NCBI GenBank assembly: GCA_026261815.1
Contig: JAMPIT010000848.1
Location: 496,001 to 560,000, forward strand
Source of the DNA: Monarcha castaneiventris obscurior
Taxonomy: Eukaryota; Chordata; Aves; Passeriformes; Monarchidae
DNA: 64,000 bases
Direction: 5' to 3'
Shown here: positions 1 through 10,499 of the stretch, one piece after another
Layout of the letters: each line of letters opens with the position of its first letter
Numbering within the stretch: the first letter of the stretch is position 1
The notes under the pieces: generated by a model
Seen by the model: only the letters and a program-made list of their open reading frames with translations
Database searches by the model: none
What the model was told of the DNA's origin: nothing
Translations under genes and position numbers: made by a program

Positions 1-2850
1 GGATAGCGCTGCATCTACTTTTAGATGTTACCATGTGCTCTCCTCTGCCACAGCCTGTGAGGAAAGAGTCTTTTAAACCACCAGGAAAAAGCTCACGCCA
101 CCAACTCTTCTCTCTCTGGGCTTTAGAAATTACAGTGGAAAACGAAAGGGGTTTTTATCCTCTTAACTTCAATTAGCTGAAAAGGTGAAATATCTCATGA
201 TCAAGCCACGGGTGGTTTGGGAGTGCTTGCTGTGGTCTGGGTGCCAGACGGTGGAAGCAGAGGTGGGGAATGCTGGGGCTGGCACCACGCAGTGCTTCTC
301 CCAGCTTTTCCAGCAAAGCGCATTTCCTGGAAGTCCAGCAGGACTCATGTGCCGGGCTGTTTGGCCACCCTTATAAAGGTTAATATTTACCAGAAAGATC
401 CTCCTCAGTCACCCTGCCTGTGAGCCCACGTGAGGAGAAAATTCCTGCGCAGAAATTCCAGCTAACTTGGCAATGAGGGGACCTGAGGAAAGGCTCCAAA
501 CCCCCTGAGCAGAGCTCAATAACAACACATGGGTGCTCTGGAGACACCCTGGCACAGCAAGTCACTGGTGGCACCGAACTGGGGGGCTGCTGGTGGCACA
601 GGGCATCATCCCCTGCCAGCCCCTCAGTGCTGCAGAGGGGAAGCCTGGCAGTGAGTGCAGAGCTCTCTGATGCCGTCTGGCCCATCCCGTTATTCAATCA
701 CCCTCTCTTTCACCGAGCTGAGCTCTGTGGTCCCCACTGCAGCCTGCCAAGGCACAAGAGTGCTATACCTGGTGGGGGTCAGACATGCTGGACCGCCACT
801 CAGTGCTGGGAGGGCCACAGGGCTCAGCGAGGCATCACTTCCCGACAGGATGGGGAGGAGCTGGCAGCTCTCCTCGCCCTTCCAGACCTGCACGGGGGTG
901 GTGACCCTCGGAGGCACAGGGGTGGGATATAAACTCTGGCAAACCTCTGGGAGAGAGCAAGCCTGTCAAAGTATCTGCTGCATCCACTCTGTCTGAAGGG
1001 ACAACGAATCTGTGCTGACTGGTGTCCAGGTGGGATGGAGCACTCAGGATAATAAGTAAAACCCCCCAGATAATAAAAAGGACCCCAAACTTCCCTCCTC
1101 TGCTCCAGCATTCAGCAGAAAAACTGTTTCCTGGGCTCTCCTCCAGGCCAGGGCAGCCCAGGGGGAGGCTGGTGCTGGAAGAAGCGGGATCACTGCCCAG
1201 GCTCTGTTTATCAGCTGCTGGGCTCTGGCATTGCCCAGCGGGCACAGGGCTGGGCATGGCTGGATCACAACTGCTCTGCTTCCACCTCTGCCAGCACCTG
1301 GTTGGACCCAGATCGTCACTGAGCCCCTGGCCACAAGACACCACCAGAGCAGCCACAGCTCACTCAGGAGCCCAGGGACCAGAGCTGACTCCTTGGGACT
1401 CGCTGCACAAATCCTGGAAGCCTCCAGCACACACCCCAGGTTTTTCTTTGCTGGTGAGAAGGGCAGCAAGCTCCAAGGACAACATGACAACGTGAGCTCA
1501 GCCACCAGGCCCCACAGGGACTTCCACCCCAGCACTAAAGTCTTCTATCACTAAAAAAATTACACAGAAAAGGCACCTTTCTCTCTGGAAAAGTCACCCA
1601 ACTAAACAACTAAACCAGCATCCAGCTTCTTGCCAATAATATTCCTGTTTTCCCTCCCTCTCAACTCCCATGGTAAATACATATTTGAAGAAGCCAGGAT
1701 GGTATGGGAGGCAGTTCCTACACTAACAGCTCTCCATTCCTGTTCCCCTTCAGACCAAGGACACCGAACCCTCTGTGCTGAGTCAGGATAACTGCAATGC
1801 AGCACGATGGGAATCCCTCAAGGAGCTGCAGCCAATGCCGGAGGCTCCGGCTGCTCCAGCCTTCAACCCATCAGCACCAGGTGTCCTGCCTTGCACTCTG
1901 CCTTGGAGCAAACTGCTGCAGCTGTGCTTCAGTTCTCGCAGTGCTCTGATGGAAACCCTCCTCATCTCCTGCCCCAGCTGCTCTCGGACCACACCAGCAG
2001 CACTTGGCTCCTGCCAAGGGACTCGGAGTAAGTGACGCTCAGGGACTGAGCTGCATCCCACTGGGATAAAGCAGCTTGGAAGGGCAGAGATCAGACATGG
2101 TAAAAACTGAGCATTGGGAGGGGGAGTTCTGGTCGCCTGTGAAGCTCCTTGGCAGGATTTCAAGGCCATGCTTGACGAAGCTTCGAGGAGATTGCCAGGA
2201 TTGAGGGGATTCCCAGGATCAGCCGAGGCTCAACACAGAGGGGTGAGTGCTCCCCTCAGCTGCTTTTCAGCCATTTGCTTCTCTTCTTCCCTGGCTGAAC
2301 TGACCCAGGACAATGCCAGGGTCCCTGAGCTGCTTCATCCTTAGAGCCCAAAACTGGGGTGAGATGTTGCAAGTCTGGGATCCCAGTGCGGGGGCGCTTC
2401 CACACAGCACTCACTTCAGAGAGCTTTAAACAGCTTTGAGCTGGAGGGAAATATTCCTCTTTTGAACCACAAACTATTCCTGGCAACTGCTCAGCTAAGA
2501 AAGAGCTATAAAAAGTCAAACTCATTCACGACATAAAATGTAGTTCTGCGTCATCATTGCTACAGGCTGGAAAATGCCCGCAGGGGTCACTCTTGTTGAC
2601 TTCCCTAAGCAACATCTGCTTAAAAAAACCTCTTGCAGTCAGCAAAACTGCTCTAAGCCCAGCTCTTGGCCGACTGAGCATGCAGTCAGGTTTGGGGACA
2701 GATCTGGGGCTCATGGGGACACGGCTGGGTTGACCCAAGAGACATGAGCTTCAGCCTTGCCATAAATCCCAGCACAGACAGTCTGCATCCCACTGGCACA
2801 CAGCCCCACCACGGCTCAAGGGGGCAGGGGGGTGGCTGGGGGTGTGCGAT
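1..2850. other. GC-rich stretch with no supportable gene
   Basis: Reading both strands shows only short, low-complexity Pro/Ser/Leu-rich ORFs with no recognisable domain, splice structure or homology. By human synteny ARFRP1 should lie tail-to-tail with TNFRSF6B beyond this side, but none of its conserved GTPase motifs is visible here. It may be 3' UTR or intergenic sequence. Confidence 0.5.
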
Positions 2851-2925
2851 CACAGAATCATGGAATGGTTTGGGTTGGAAAGGATCTTAAAGATCATCTT
2901 GTTCCAATGCCTTGTCACGGGCAGG
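2851..2925 (-). repeat. CR1 LINE 3' fragment
   Basis: Reads in reverse as the CR1 3' end: cacagaatcatggaatggtt, then the ttgggttggaaaggatctta block and the gggcagggatgcc block. Short and truncated. Confidence 0.85.
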
Positions 2926-3483
2926 GATGCCAACATGTGGAAAAGCACGTGGGAAAAACAGGCAAAGGTAAGCAGGGTCACATGTGAGGATCTGGGACTC
3001 CCAACATCACCTCAAAGTGAGACTAGGAAAGGGCTCTGGTGACAGAGAGTTGTACGATAAAATAACTTCTTTGGTTTCTTTCTTTAGAAAACATCTTTCA
3101 CAGGTGGTATAAAAACAGGTAGTTAAGAAATACATTTCAAGCCAGCTGTACCAGTGTGTTTGGGGCATCCTTCCCTTCCCTGTGCCTCAGCAGCAAACTC
3201 CGTTCTCAAACAGAAGCATGACAACAAAACGCAAGCAAATCCTCTGTGGGAAATACTGTTAAATGACTAAAACCCCCAAAAAACCCAAACTTCAGCAGTT
3301 TAAAACAAAGCCACACAATTTTCTATAAATGCAACCAGGTTCTTCCCCAGATGAAAAAAGAAAAACCCCGGATGCAGGTTTTTCTTCTGATAAAATATTG
3401 ACCCTTCCTGAGGGCTGGAAAATCAGTGAACTCCCAGGAGCTGCCTTGGCTGCTGGCACAGGGATGCTGCTGCTCACACATTC

Positions 3484-3648
3484 TATGCCATGCCATGCCA
3501 TGAGCAGTGACACAGGTGCCATGCCATGCCATGCCATGCCATGCCATGCCATGCCATGCCATGCCATGAGCAGTGACACAGGTGCCATGCCATGCCATGC
3601 CATGCCATGCCATGCCATCCCATCAGCAGTGACACAGGTGCCATGGCA
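3484..3648. repeat. Composite ATGCC pentanucleotide minisatellite
   Basis: Runs of (ATGCC)n are interrupted by three copies of an 18-20 bp spacer, agcagtgacacaggtgcc, at about 3503-3520, 3569-3586 and 3625-3642. The runs have different copy numbers, so the array grew both by pentamer slippage and by duplication of the larger unit. It lies about 130 nt beyond the TNFRSF6B stop codon, probably in or next to its 3' UTR. Confidence 0.9.
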
Positions 3649-3775
3649 CGGTGCCACTCCATCGCTCATCTCTCATGCTGCTTTTCAAGTTATGTTTGGA
3701 AAGATGAATAAATTAACGAAGCCTCAGAAGATAAAAATCAAAACAAAGAGCACCCAAGAAGTCCAGTTTGTGCTC

Positions 3776-4047
3776 TCAGGGCAGCCGGAAGCGCTTGCGG
3801 ACCTTCTCCTCGAGGGAGTGGAGCTTGACCAGGCGCAGCGCGACCAGCAGCTCCTTGGTGACCTCAGAGTCCTCCTCCTTCTTGTGAGTGAGGAAGGCCC
3901 GGAATTTCTCCTGAATGGCTGCCCTGCTCCATGGTGTCGGCTTCTTTGGAGAGCGCTCCAGGATCTGCTGCAGACGCTTCAGCTTCTTGATGGGGATGTT
4001 CTGATACACCACAAAGTCTATCATGGCTTGTTCGCAGTCGTCGTCTT
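3776..4047 (-). CDS. TNFRSF6B: TNFRSF6B coding exon 3 (C-terminal helical domain; aa 191-280 and stop)
   Basis: Starts with an acidic EDDDCEQAMIDFVVYQN, then a Lys/Leu-rich helical domain ending KVRKRFRLP and TGA (3776-3778); human ends SVRERFLPVH. The acceptor is CAGCTGCAG. The basic heparin-binding-like C terminus of DcR3 is retained. No canonical AATAAA was seen on this strand in the next 700 nt. Confidence 0.95.
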
Positions 4048-7000
4048 CTGCAGCTGGTGGGGGAAAACAGCCTGGAGGTTAAAGGGACTCAGGAGAGCAG
4101 GGCACAGCCCTGCCAAGGCTCCCTGTGGGACATCTGCCCAGGAAGGTGGTGAATGCTCTGGGCCTGGAAGTGTTCAAGGCCAGGTTGGATGGGCCTTGGA
4201 ACAACCTGGTCTAGTGGAAAGCTGAACTTCCCATCAGTGACGCACCCTATGCAGGGCAGTTGGAAAACAACGTGTAAAATTTCTGAAGAAAGTCAATATA
4301 CCTGTTCCATGCTCCTCCCCATCAGGGAATAGAGGAAAAGCCCAGACAAACTGGAAGTAGTTGCAGTAAGTATTTACACATTATTTTTCCTGAAAGTTTC
4401 TGTTTTCCCACGCAGATTTGTAAATCTTGTAACAGGACCAGCCCTGAGCACAGCCCCAGTCAGGGCGCTGGGATGGGACAGATCCAGCCCCAGCTGGTGG
4501 AAGCTGCTGGAGTGCATCCAGCAGAAGGAATGAAAGCAGAAAGAATTGTAAAGAGGCCAAGGCCAAAGGATTACTCAATCAGGGAGAGATTAGCCCAATT
4601 TCATGCCATTGCAAACTGGGAATGGTTTCACTGGTTATAGTGGGGTGGGTTGGGCTCCACTGCTCAGACTCTGCCTCTCTGGCAGGCTCAGGCTGATGAT
4701 GAACAGGTCCCTTTGTGCCTGCTAAGAGGAATCATGATGAACTGGAGTTAAAAAAACCCTTCAGCTCTCACTGCTGAGGCCTCCTCTCTCTATAAATATC
4801 TGCAAAGGGCTGGACTGGCTGCGGGGGCCGGTGCCTGACGCACGTGCTGCTGACACTGCTCTGACCTGACCGTCCCCCACCCCACTGGTGACGGAGCTTT
4901 CCATTCTCCATGTCGGGATCACGCTCCTGGCAGGGAACTCACGGTGTGAGTCAGGCTTTGTAAGGAGAACTGTCTGGGCTGATGGTGCCAGGAGAAGATG
5001 AAAAGGCGAGAGCTGCTGGAGGGGAAGCCTTCACGCTCCCTCACCACAGAGGAGAATCTTTTACAGTCATGGGACGTCCTGAGTTGGAAGGGACCCACAA
5101 GCTTCATGGAGTTCAAGTCCTGGCCCTGCACAGACTACTCAAAAACCCTACAACGTGCCTGAGAGCTGTGGCCAACTCTGTCAGGCTTGGTGCCATTACC
5201 ACTTCCCTGGGGAGCCTGTTCCAGTGACTGACCACCCTGTGGGGAGTTTTATTGAAGCTTTTCTACCATGCTTCATCCTTACGGAAAAATAGCATTTTTT
5301 TTCACTCCAGAACAACCTCCCCTGGATGTGGTGAGGTCCCCATCATTGGAGATTTCCAGGACATGACACTGGATAATCTCATCCAGGCTCATTTTCCCCA
5401 TGAAAGGTTGGACCAGATGAATTACCAAAGTCCATCCCAGTCTGGGCTGTTCTATGCCTTTATGACTATATAAATATGCCTATATTTTTGGAAGTTAAGG
5501 GTACAGATTCACTGCCACCTGGATCAGTCACCTGGAATTTGTTTCCCATGTCTGGATACTCACGGTAGAGCAGGGGGTTCCAAACAGCTTCCAGACTCAC
5601 CTCAACTGGCATCAGGCCCTTGGGATGGGTTTGGGGGCCCTTGAGATGTTTTTTTAGTCCCTTTCTCACCCCCTAACTTGGGGAGGAAGTGTGTTACAAA
5701 TCACTCTTGGAATAGAGCCTTTTGCTCTGCCCTGTACCTTTCCCCTGCTTTTTTGCCAAGAAAGGTTGAACCAGATGGTCCTTGAGGTCCCTTCCAACCC
5801 AGGATTGTGAGATTCTCTGATTTGTGCCCACTGGCTGTTCCTCGCCAATCCTTCTGCCTCTGCCACAGCTCAGCACTACCTCTGCACAATCACAGTGACA
5901 GGGTTGACACCACGTCTCCACTTTTACACCTGACAGGTCTAAATCCACCCTACACTCAGCTCCCATGAGCCTTGGGCTCTGCTCCACTCAACCTGCATGA
6001 GACCAGGCTGTGGCTACAATAAAAGCTTCCGGAAAATAGGTGAAGTTGGGAAAAGGGAGCTCAGGAGCTGTGCCAGCAGCCAAGCTGGCTACCTCAGCTA
6101 CCAAAACTATCCTTTGTCCCACCACTCCCAGTTGTCCCTGCTAAGATCCAGCAGCATTTCACTGTCAGCTCTTTGTTCCCGCTGAGCAGTGGCTGTTGCT
6201 GGAGCCCAGCACCCTGTCCTTGTTCTACAGGACTGACACTGGAAGAAGATGAAGGGAGACAGATTATTTTATCCATAATTATTATTAATTATGGATCACT
6301 CCATGCTTTTACAAGCCATTTCACCTCATTTGGCATCTAAGTAGGAGAAAGTCACCAGGAATTTTGCCCTTGCCCTAGCAGCACCAGGGTCCTGGCACGC
6401 TGTGCCCATGGCTCACCTGGTCCCTGTGTGGTGTTGCCTCTCTCCAGTCTGCAGGACGTGCAGAGGGTGTCATGGTACTTGTTGCCCTGCACGTTGGTCA
6501 CCTTCCCCTGCTGCTCACAGTCCTGGTGTGGCTGGCATGGATTGGTGCTGGAGTTGGAGGAGAAGAAGCCGGGGGGGCACTCGTGGCATTGGGTGTCCTC
6601 GAAGGGGGTACCTGTGCATGGGGAAACAATGGGACCATCAGGTGACCAGCTGGCACAGGAGCAGGAGCAGGGGATCATGTCAGACACCATTTGAGCATGA
6701 GGGTGACATTTTGGAAATGATCACTGCCTGCAGCTCCCCTGGGAATTGCATGTCCTCACGTAGGGCAAACAGCAGAGCTTCCCCCAGCCTTCTCCCAAGG
6801 CTGTGCTGGTAAAAGCAGCCCCCAGACACAAAAGGAGAACAAGAGGACATCTCATCTGCTATGAAAAAGCCACTATCTGAGTAGGAGTCAGCTGCCAGGC
6901 TCGTGGTTGAGCTGCCAAACCAGCCCTCCACTTCCCAGAGCCTTTCTTCCCAGAGCCAGAGGCTCCCGAGCAAGTGAAAGTAAAAGTTTGTGTGGAGGTG

Positions 7001-9104
7001 AAAGTTCAGCTGTCCTCAGCTGCACTGTCACTGCTCCCCCTGGCTCCAGGCCACTGCTTTCGCTGTGTCACGGGCACAATGCCACGCAGGCAGGATTGCA
7101 CCAAGCATCTTGTGCCTTCCCTGGGAGTGGAGGAAGGGCTCTGGGGCAGGAGATTTCCCACCCCTTTCACCTCCTCTCCACAAACCAAATTACAAGCAGC
7201 TTCTACCTTGTTGCATTCCACTTTAGGCTGTTGCTTTGGCTTTCCCAGAAATGTGATCTTTCAGCTCCTTCCCAACCCAAACCATTCTATGATTCTAAGG
7301 CCCAGCCATAACCCCAACATCTGAGCCACTATTTGCAAAGGGGAAATCCCAAAGAAGCCAGTTTTCCCCGGGGGGACCACACATGGATCAAAGCCCTCAT
7401 CCAACCCAAACACCAGCAAGCTCTGCCCACAGCCCCCAGGCCACACCTCTCCATCCAGACGCCCCCAGGGCTCTGCCCACCACGCTGGACAGTCAGTCCT
7501 TGCTGTGGTGCTCAGGTGGCTGGGCTGGGGCGCAATCCTCCCCACACAAGAAGCCATTTGCAAAAAGTAAATAATAACAAAAAACCCAGCTTCCCCTCAA
7601 ATACCCAGCTTGCTTGCACAGCTCCTCTGTCCGAAAGCCAACCCACCAGACAAATTTCATGTTTAATTTCAAAGTGCTTCCCTGTAATGCTTGGAGATCT
7701 TCTTCCCCCTTTGCTGTGCTACTGCATTTTGTCATGTCCTAGAAAATTAAACCCCAAATCTCAATCATAAACATCAGCTGAAGACAACAAGTATTTTCCC
7801 TCTGGCTGGTGAGCCCAGAGGTCTTCCATGCCACGCATGGAAGGACTTCAAAAGCCTCCGTGCTTCAAAAGCCTCCATATTTCAAAAGAGTTCCCTCTTC
7901 AAAGCGTGAAGCAAGGTGCTGCTGGGTTTGGTGCTGCTGCCCACACTGGTTTGAAGTCCCCTGCTGTGGTTTCCAGGCAGAGCCTGGTCCTCAGTAATTG
8001 ATGAGTTAAGGACCAGGGAAATCTGTACCGGGGAAACAACAGGAAAATAAATCCCCTAAAATATCTTGGGACTTAGATCACACAAGGAGATGGAATCTCA
8101 GACTCATAAATCAAAACAAGGCTGGTTTTGTGGATTTGGAACCTGGCTGTGTGGCCATTGTGTGTTTCCAACACAGCCGGTCCAGACTGCACAATGAAAA
8201 CCCACAAAACCCAGCCCCAGAGCTACACACATTCACCAGCCCTGCCCTTACATCATCAGCTGCCTTTTTCAGCCCAGATAATCAATGTTCCCAGCTCCCA
8301 GGCTGCCCATGCAAGGAGAAGGGAGCTGATGGAGGATCAGGAGCAGCTTGGACCTTCCCACCTGCCTGTGGAAGAGGGCCAGCGGCTGCTCCAGGGATGG
8401 ACAAGTCACAGCCTGGCTCTGCCTGTTCAGGTGAGGCAGGTAACTGGGATTGACACATCCCATCTAAGTGTGGTGCTGGGGATTTCAAAAGTTTTCAAAG
8501 TGATAGCTGGGGGAAAACCCAACCAAATTCCTCCTTGGATAAGAAGCAGGAGCGTGCCAGCAAGGATGGCACTGTGCCAGTGAGCTAAAAAGGAGTAGGT
8601 CAGGTTCTGGGCAAGCACTGACTGCTGGATTTGGCTGCTGTATTTCTCCTTGACTTCTAGTTCCAGCAGAGATTTTGGGGCATGACAAGAGCCTTGTGAG
8701 GATGCACAGTGCCCATCTGGGTACTTACCTGGCTTCACAACACCAGAGCCCGGCGGGCACTCGGAGTGCCTGATGCAGAGCTCCATGTTCGAGTAGTAGC
8801 CCTGCTGGCACTGGCAGGCGCGGTTGTGTGTGGCATTGCACTGCTGCACCTCCACCTGCTTCTCCCCGCAGATGACGTTGCAGTACCGGCACTTTTCCAG
8901 GTAGTTCCAGTACTGAGTGTAGTGCAAATCCGGGCAGGGCTCGCACACCGTGGCTCTGTCCCTGGAGCAGTGCTGTGCCACGAAGGTCCCCGGCGGGCAC
9001 TGCTGGCAAGTGATCCTCTCGCTCGTCACAGCATCCTTCCACTGGTACGTGGGTTGGGCATCGCAGGCCAGCTCAGCCAGCAGGAGGAGGAGAGGGGGAA
9101 ACAT
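3776..9104 (-). CDS. TNFRSF6B: TNFRSF6B, decoy receptor 3 (three coding exons, 280 aa)
   Basis: Secreted TNF-receptor-superfamily decoy. The human protein binds FasL, LIGHT and TL1A and blocks signalling. Exons 8729-9104, 6417-6611 and 3776-4047 join in frame (phase 1 at both junctions) to 843 nt. The protein has a hydrophobic signal peptide (PPLLLLLAELACDA), cysteine-rich repeats with the family segments CPPGTF, HYTQYWNYLEKCRYCNV and CNATHNRAC, and a basic C-terminal helical region (IDFVVYQNIPIKKLKRLQQI, against human IDFVAFQDISIKRLQRLLQA). There is no transmembrane segment, so it should be soluble. NAT, NSS and NTT are possible N-glycosylation sites. At 280 aa it is slightly shorter than human (300 aa). 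It sits 3' of RTEL1 on the same strand, as in human; the gene is known to be missing from mouse and rat. Confidence 0.96.
4133..4218 (+). repeat. CR1 LINE fragment
   Basis: Matches the CR1 core (ggaagtgttcaaggccaggt, tggatgggccttggaacaac, ctggtctagtggaa). Lies in TNFRSF6B intron 2, antisense to the gene. Confidence 0.85.
5068..5250 (-). repeat. CR1 LINE fragment (divergent subfamily)
   Basis: Reverse-oriented CR1: gagttggaagggacccacaa near the 3' end and the diagnostic ccctggggagcctgttccag further in. In TNFRSF6B intron 2. Confidence 0.75.
5320..5467 (+). repeat. CR1 LINE 3' fragment
   Basis: Forward CR1-like 3' end: aaaggttggaccagatgaat, then a ctgttctatgcctttatgac tail. Diverged; in TNFRSF6B intron 2, next to the reverse fragment at 5068-5250. 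Confidence 0.65.
5756..5825 (+). repeat. CR1 LINE 3' tail fragment
   Basis: Matches the CR1 end: ggttgaaccagatggtcctt, gaggtcccttccaacccagg, then a ttgtgagattctctgat tail. Confidence 0.7.
6417..6611 (-). CDS. TNFRSF6B: TNFRSF6B coding exon 2 (aa 126-191)
   Basis: Encodes TPFEDTQCHECPPGFFSS then CQPHQDC and YHDTLCTSC, matching human QCQPCPPGTFSAS, QCQPHRNC and HDTLCTSC. The acceptor is TGCACAG and the donor GTGAGC starts at 6416. Phase 1 at both ends. This is the last cysteine-rich module. Confidence 0.95.
7266..7300 (+). repeat. CR1 LINE extreme 3' tail
   Basis: Only the terminal block remains: cttcccaacccaaaccattc followed by tatgattctaag. In TNFRSF6B intron 1. Confidence 0.65.
8729..9104 (-). 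CDS. TNFRSF6B: TNFRSF6B coding exon 1 (signal peptide, CRD1-3 start; aa 1-126)
   Basis: Start ATG at 9102-9104 (weak Kozak) gives MFPPLLLLLAELACDA, a good signal peptide. An acceptor-like TTTGCTGCAG ends at 9108, so the upstream 5' UTR probably lies in a separate exon. The donor GTAAGT starts at 8728; ends in phase 1. The CRD cysteines align with human DcR3. Confidence 0.94.
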
Positions 9105-9586
9105 ACACTGCAGCAAAGACAGCGCAAAGAGCCCTGAGCTCGTCCTCTGGCAGAGGCGGGAGCAGCAAACGCGGCTGCTGCTGTTACAGAACTTGTTATT
9201 GTTGACAGTACAAGAAATTGTTCTACCTCCCGATGCTGCCCCGAGCCCCAGGAGCCGCTGCCCTCCTTTGCCGTCCCAGGTGACAGAGCACCCTTCCCAA
9301 CCCCATTTGTGATGCCTTCACAACCCAGTTTCTCTCATTCAGAACTGGAAGCAGCTCCAGCACGTTCTCCTCCTTCACCACCATTTGCAGTAAGAGACAC
9401 CTTTGCAAATCAAGGAGCAGAAGGGAAGTTTTCCAGACTAGCAGGTATAGAGCATGCTCCCTAGGATCTTTGACACTTTTTGCAAAAACAGATGCTCAGC
9501 ACAGGACTGAATCCCAGAGCTTTGTTTATCCTCCCCTTCCTTTCCAGAGCACGCGTGCCCAGCCTGACAAGCAGAAGGTTCATTAC

Positions 9587-10350
9587 CTTGGATGGATGCC
9601 TCCAACTCGGCACTTGGCAGGATGGCATCGCACCGAGGGCTTCCGAGCGCCGCGATCAGAAACCTGGGGAGACAGAGAGAGTTCCTCAGAGGCTGCTGCT
9701 GGCTGGGCCGGAGCTCGTCTCTGCAGCAGCAGCAGGTTCAACTCGGCCGGCCAGCGTTAAAATAGAGGGAGACGGGGAAGGGCTAATAGGGAAAGGCTGA
9801 TAGGGAAAGACTGGGTTTCCTCGCCTGCTTTCCTCCGAGGGAGATGCCGGCTCTTCCCAGGGCAGGGACGGAGCAGAGCCTTATAGCGGCTGCGGGTGGG
9901 AGGCTCTGACTGCGCTCCGAGCACCCACGCAAACGCCAGACACGTGGAATCGCCCGGGGGACGGAAGTCACCCCTAGCCCACCGCAAAAGAGAGGGAGCA
10001 GGAGCTGGTGGGGAAGCAGCCAAGGTCTCCCTTTCCTCCCCTCCCCTCCCCATCCCATCGGCCGGGACCGGCTCCGCTCACCGCACCTCCGCTCACCGCA
10101 CCCCCGTTCCGCACCTCCGCCCCGCGCCGCTCCCCGCGGCCGGCAGCACCTTTATAGGGCGGCCCTGGGAAAGACCCCTCTCGGGCAAGGGGAGGCGATA
10201 TCGCTGCTCCTTCCCGATCCCCCGCTGCGGCGGCACCGTCTCCGCCTTCCCATCCCGGCCAGCTCCCTCACCCGAGCGTCGCTTTCGCTCTCGTTTCTGC
10301 GTTTGCCTCTAAAAGTGAAGCTTTCAGAGCAATAAAGTTCATTTACCTGT
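9587..10350 (-). promoter_or_regulatory. TNFRSF6B: Probable TNFRSF6B promoter and 5' UTR exon region (CpG-rich)
   Basis: GC- and CpG-rich block upstream of the TNFRSF6B start codon. On the minus strand it contains TATAAA (10151-10156, beside a GGGCGG box) and TATAA (9881-9885). A donor-like CCAAG|GTAATG at about 9586 could join a 5' UTR exon here to the acceptor at 9108. This is inference from signals; the exact transcription start is not visible. Confidence 0.5.
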
Positions 10351-10447
10351 GTGGAGGAAGGAGGCAGGCGGGATTCGCATAGTTTTTCCAAAGCTAAGTT
10401 TTACAGGGGGTTGGTGAGGATTTTTTGTTCTGGCAAGGGGAAAGGCA

Positions 10448-10459
10448 GGGAAATTCCCC
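10448..10459. promoter_or_regulatory. NF-kB consensus site
   Basis: GGGAAATTCCCC fully matches GGGRNWYYCC on both strands. It sits about 290 bp upstream of the TATAAA box at 10151 and 1.35 kb upstream of the TNFRSF6B start codon. NF-kB control of this gene is known in human cells; its use here is inferred. Confidence 0.5.
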
Positions 10460-10461
10460 TG

Positions 10462-10476
10462 GGAACGTTCTGTTCC
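10462..10476. promoter_or_regulatory. Glucocorticoid-receptor-type inverted repeat
   Basis: GGAACGTTCTGTTCC matches the steroid-receptor element GGAACAnnnTGTTCC with one substitution. It starts 3 bp after the NF-kB site, so the two would form a composite element. Confidence 0.35.
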
Positions 10477-10499
10477 CCAGCTGTAAACGCCAAATAACT

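Noticed and set aside
835..1535. 173-aa and 163-aa minus ORFs near the left edge
   Set aside because: Overlapping open frames on both strands in GC-rich sequence, no domain, no splice signals. I could not match them to ARFRP1, the gene expected by synteny.
3329..4225. 298-aa + strand ORF
   Set aside because: Crosses the ATGCC array and is antisense to the real last TNFRSF6B exon.
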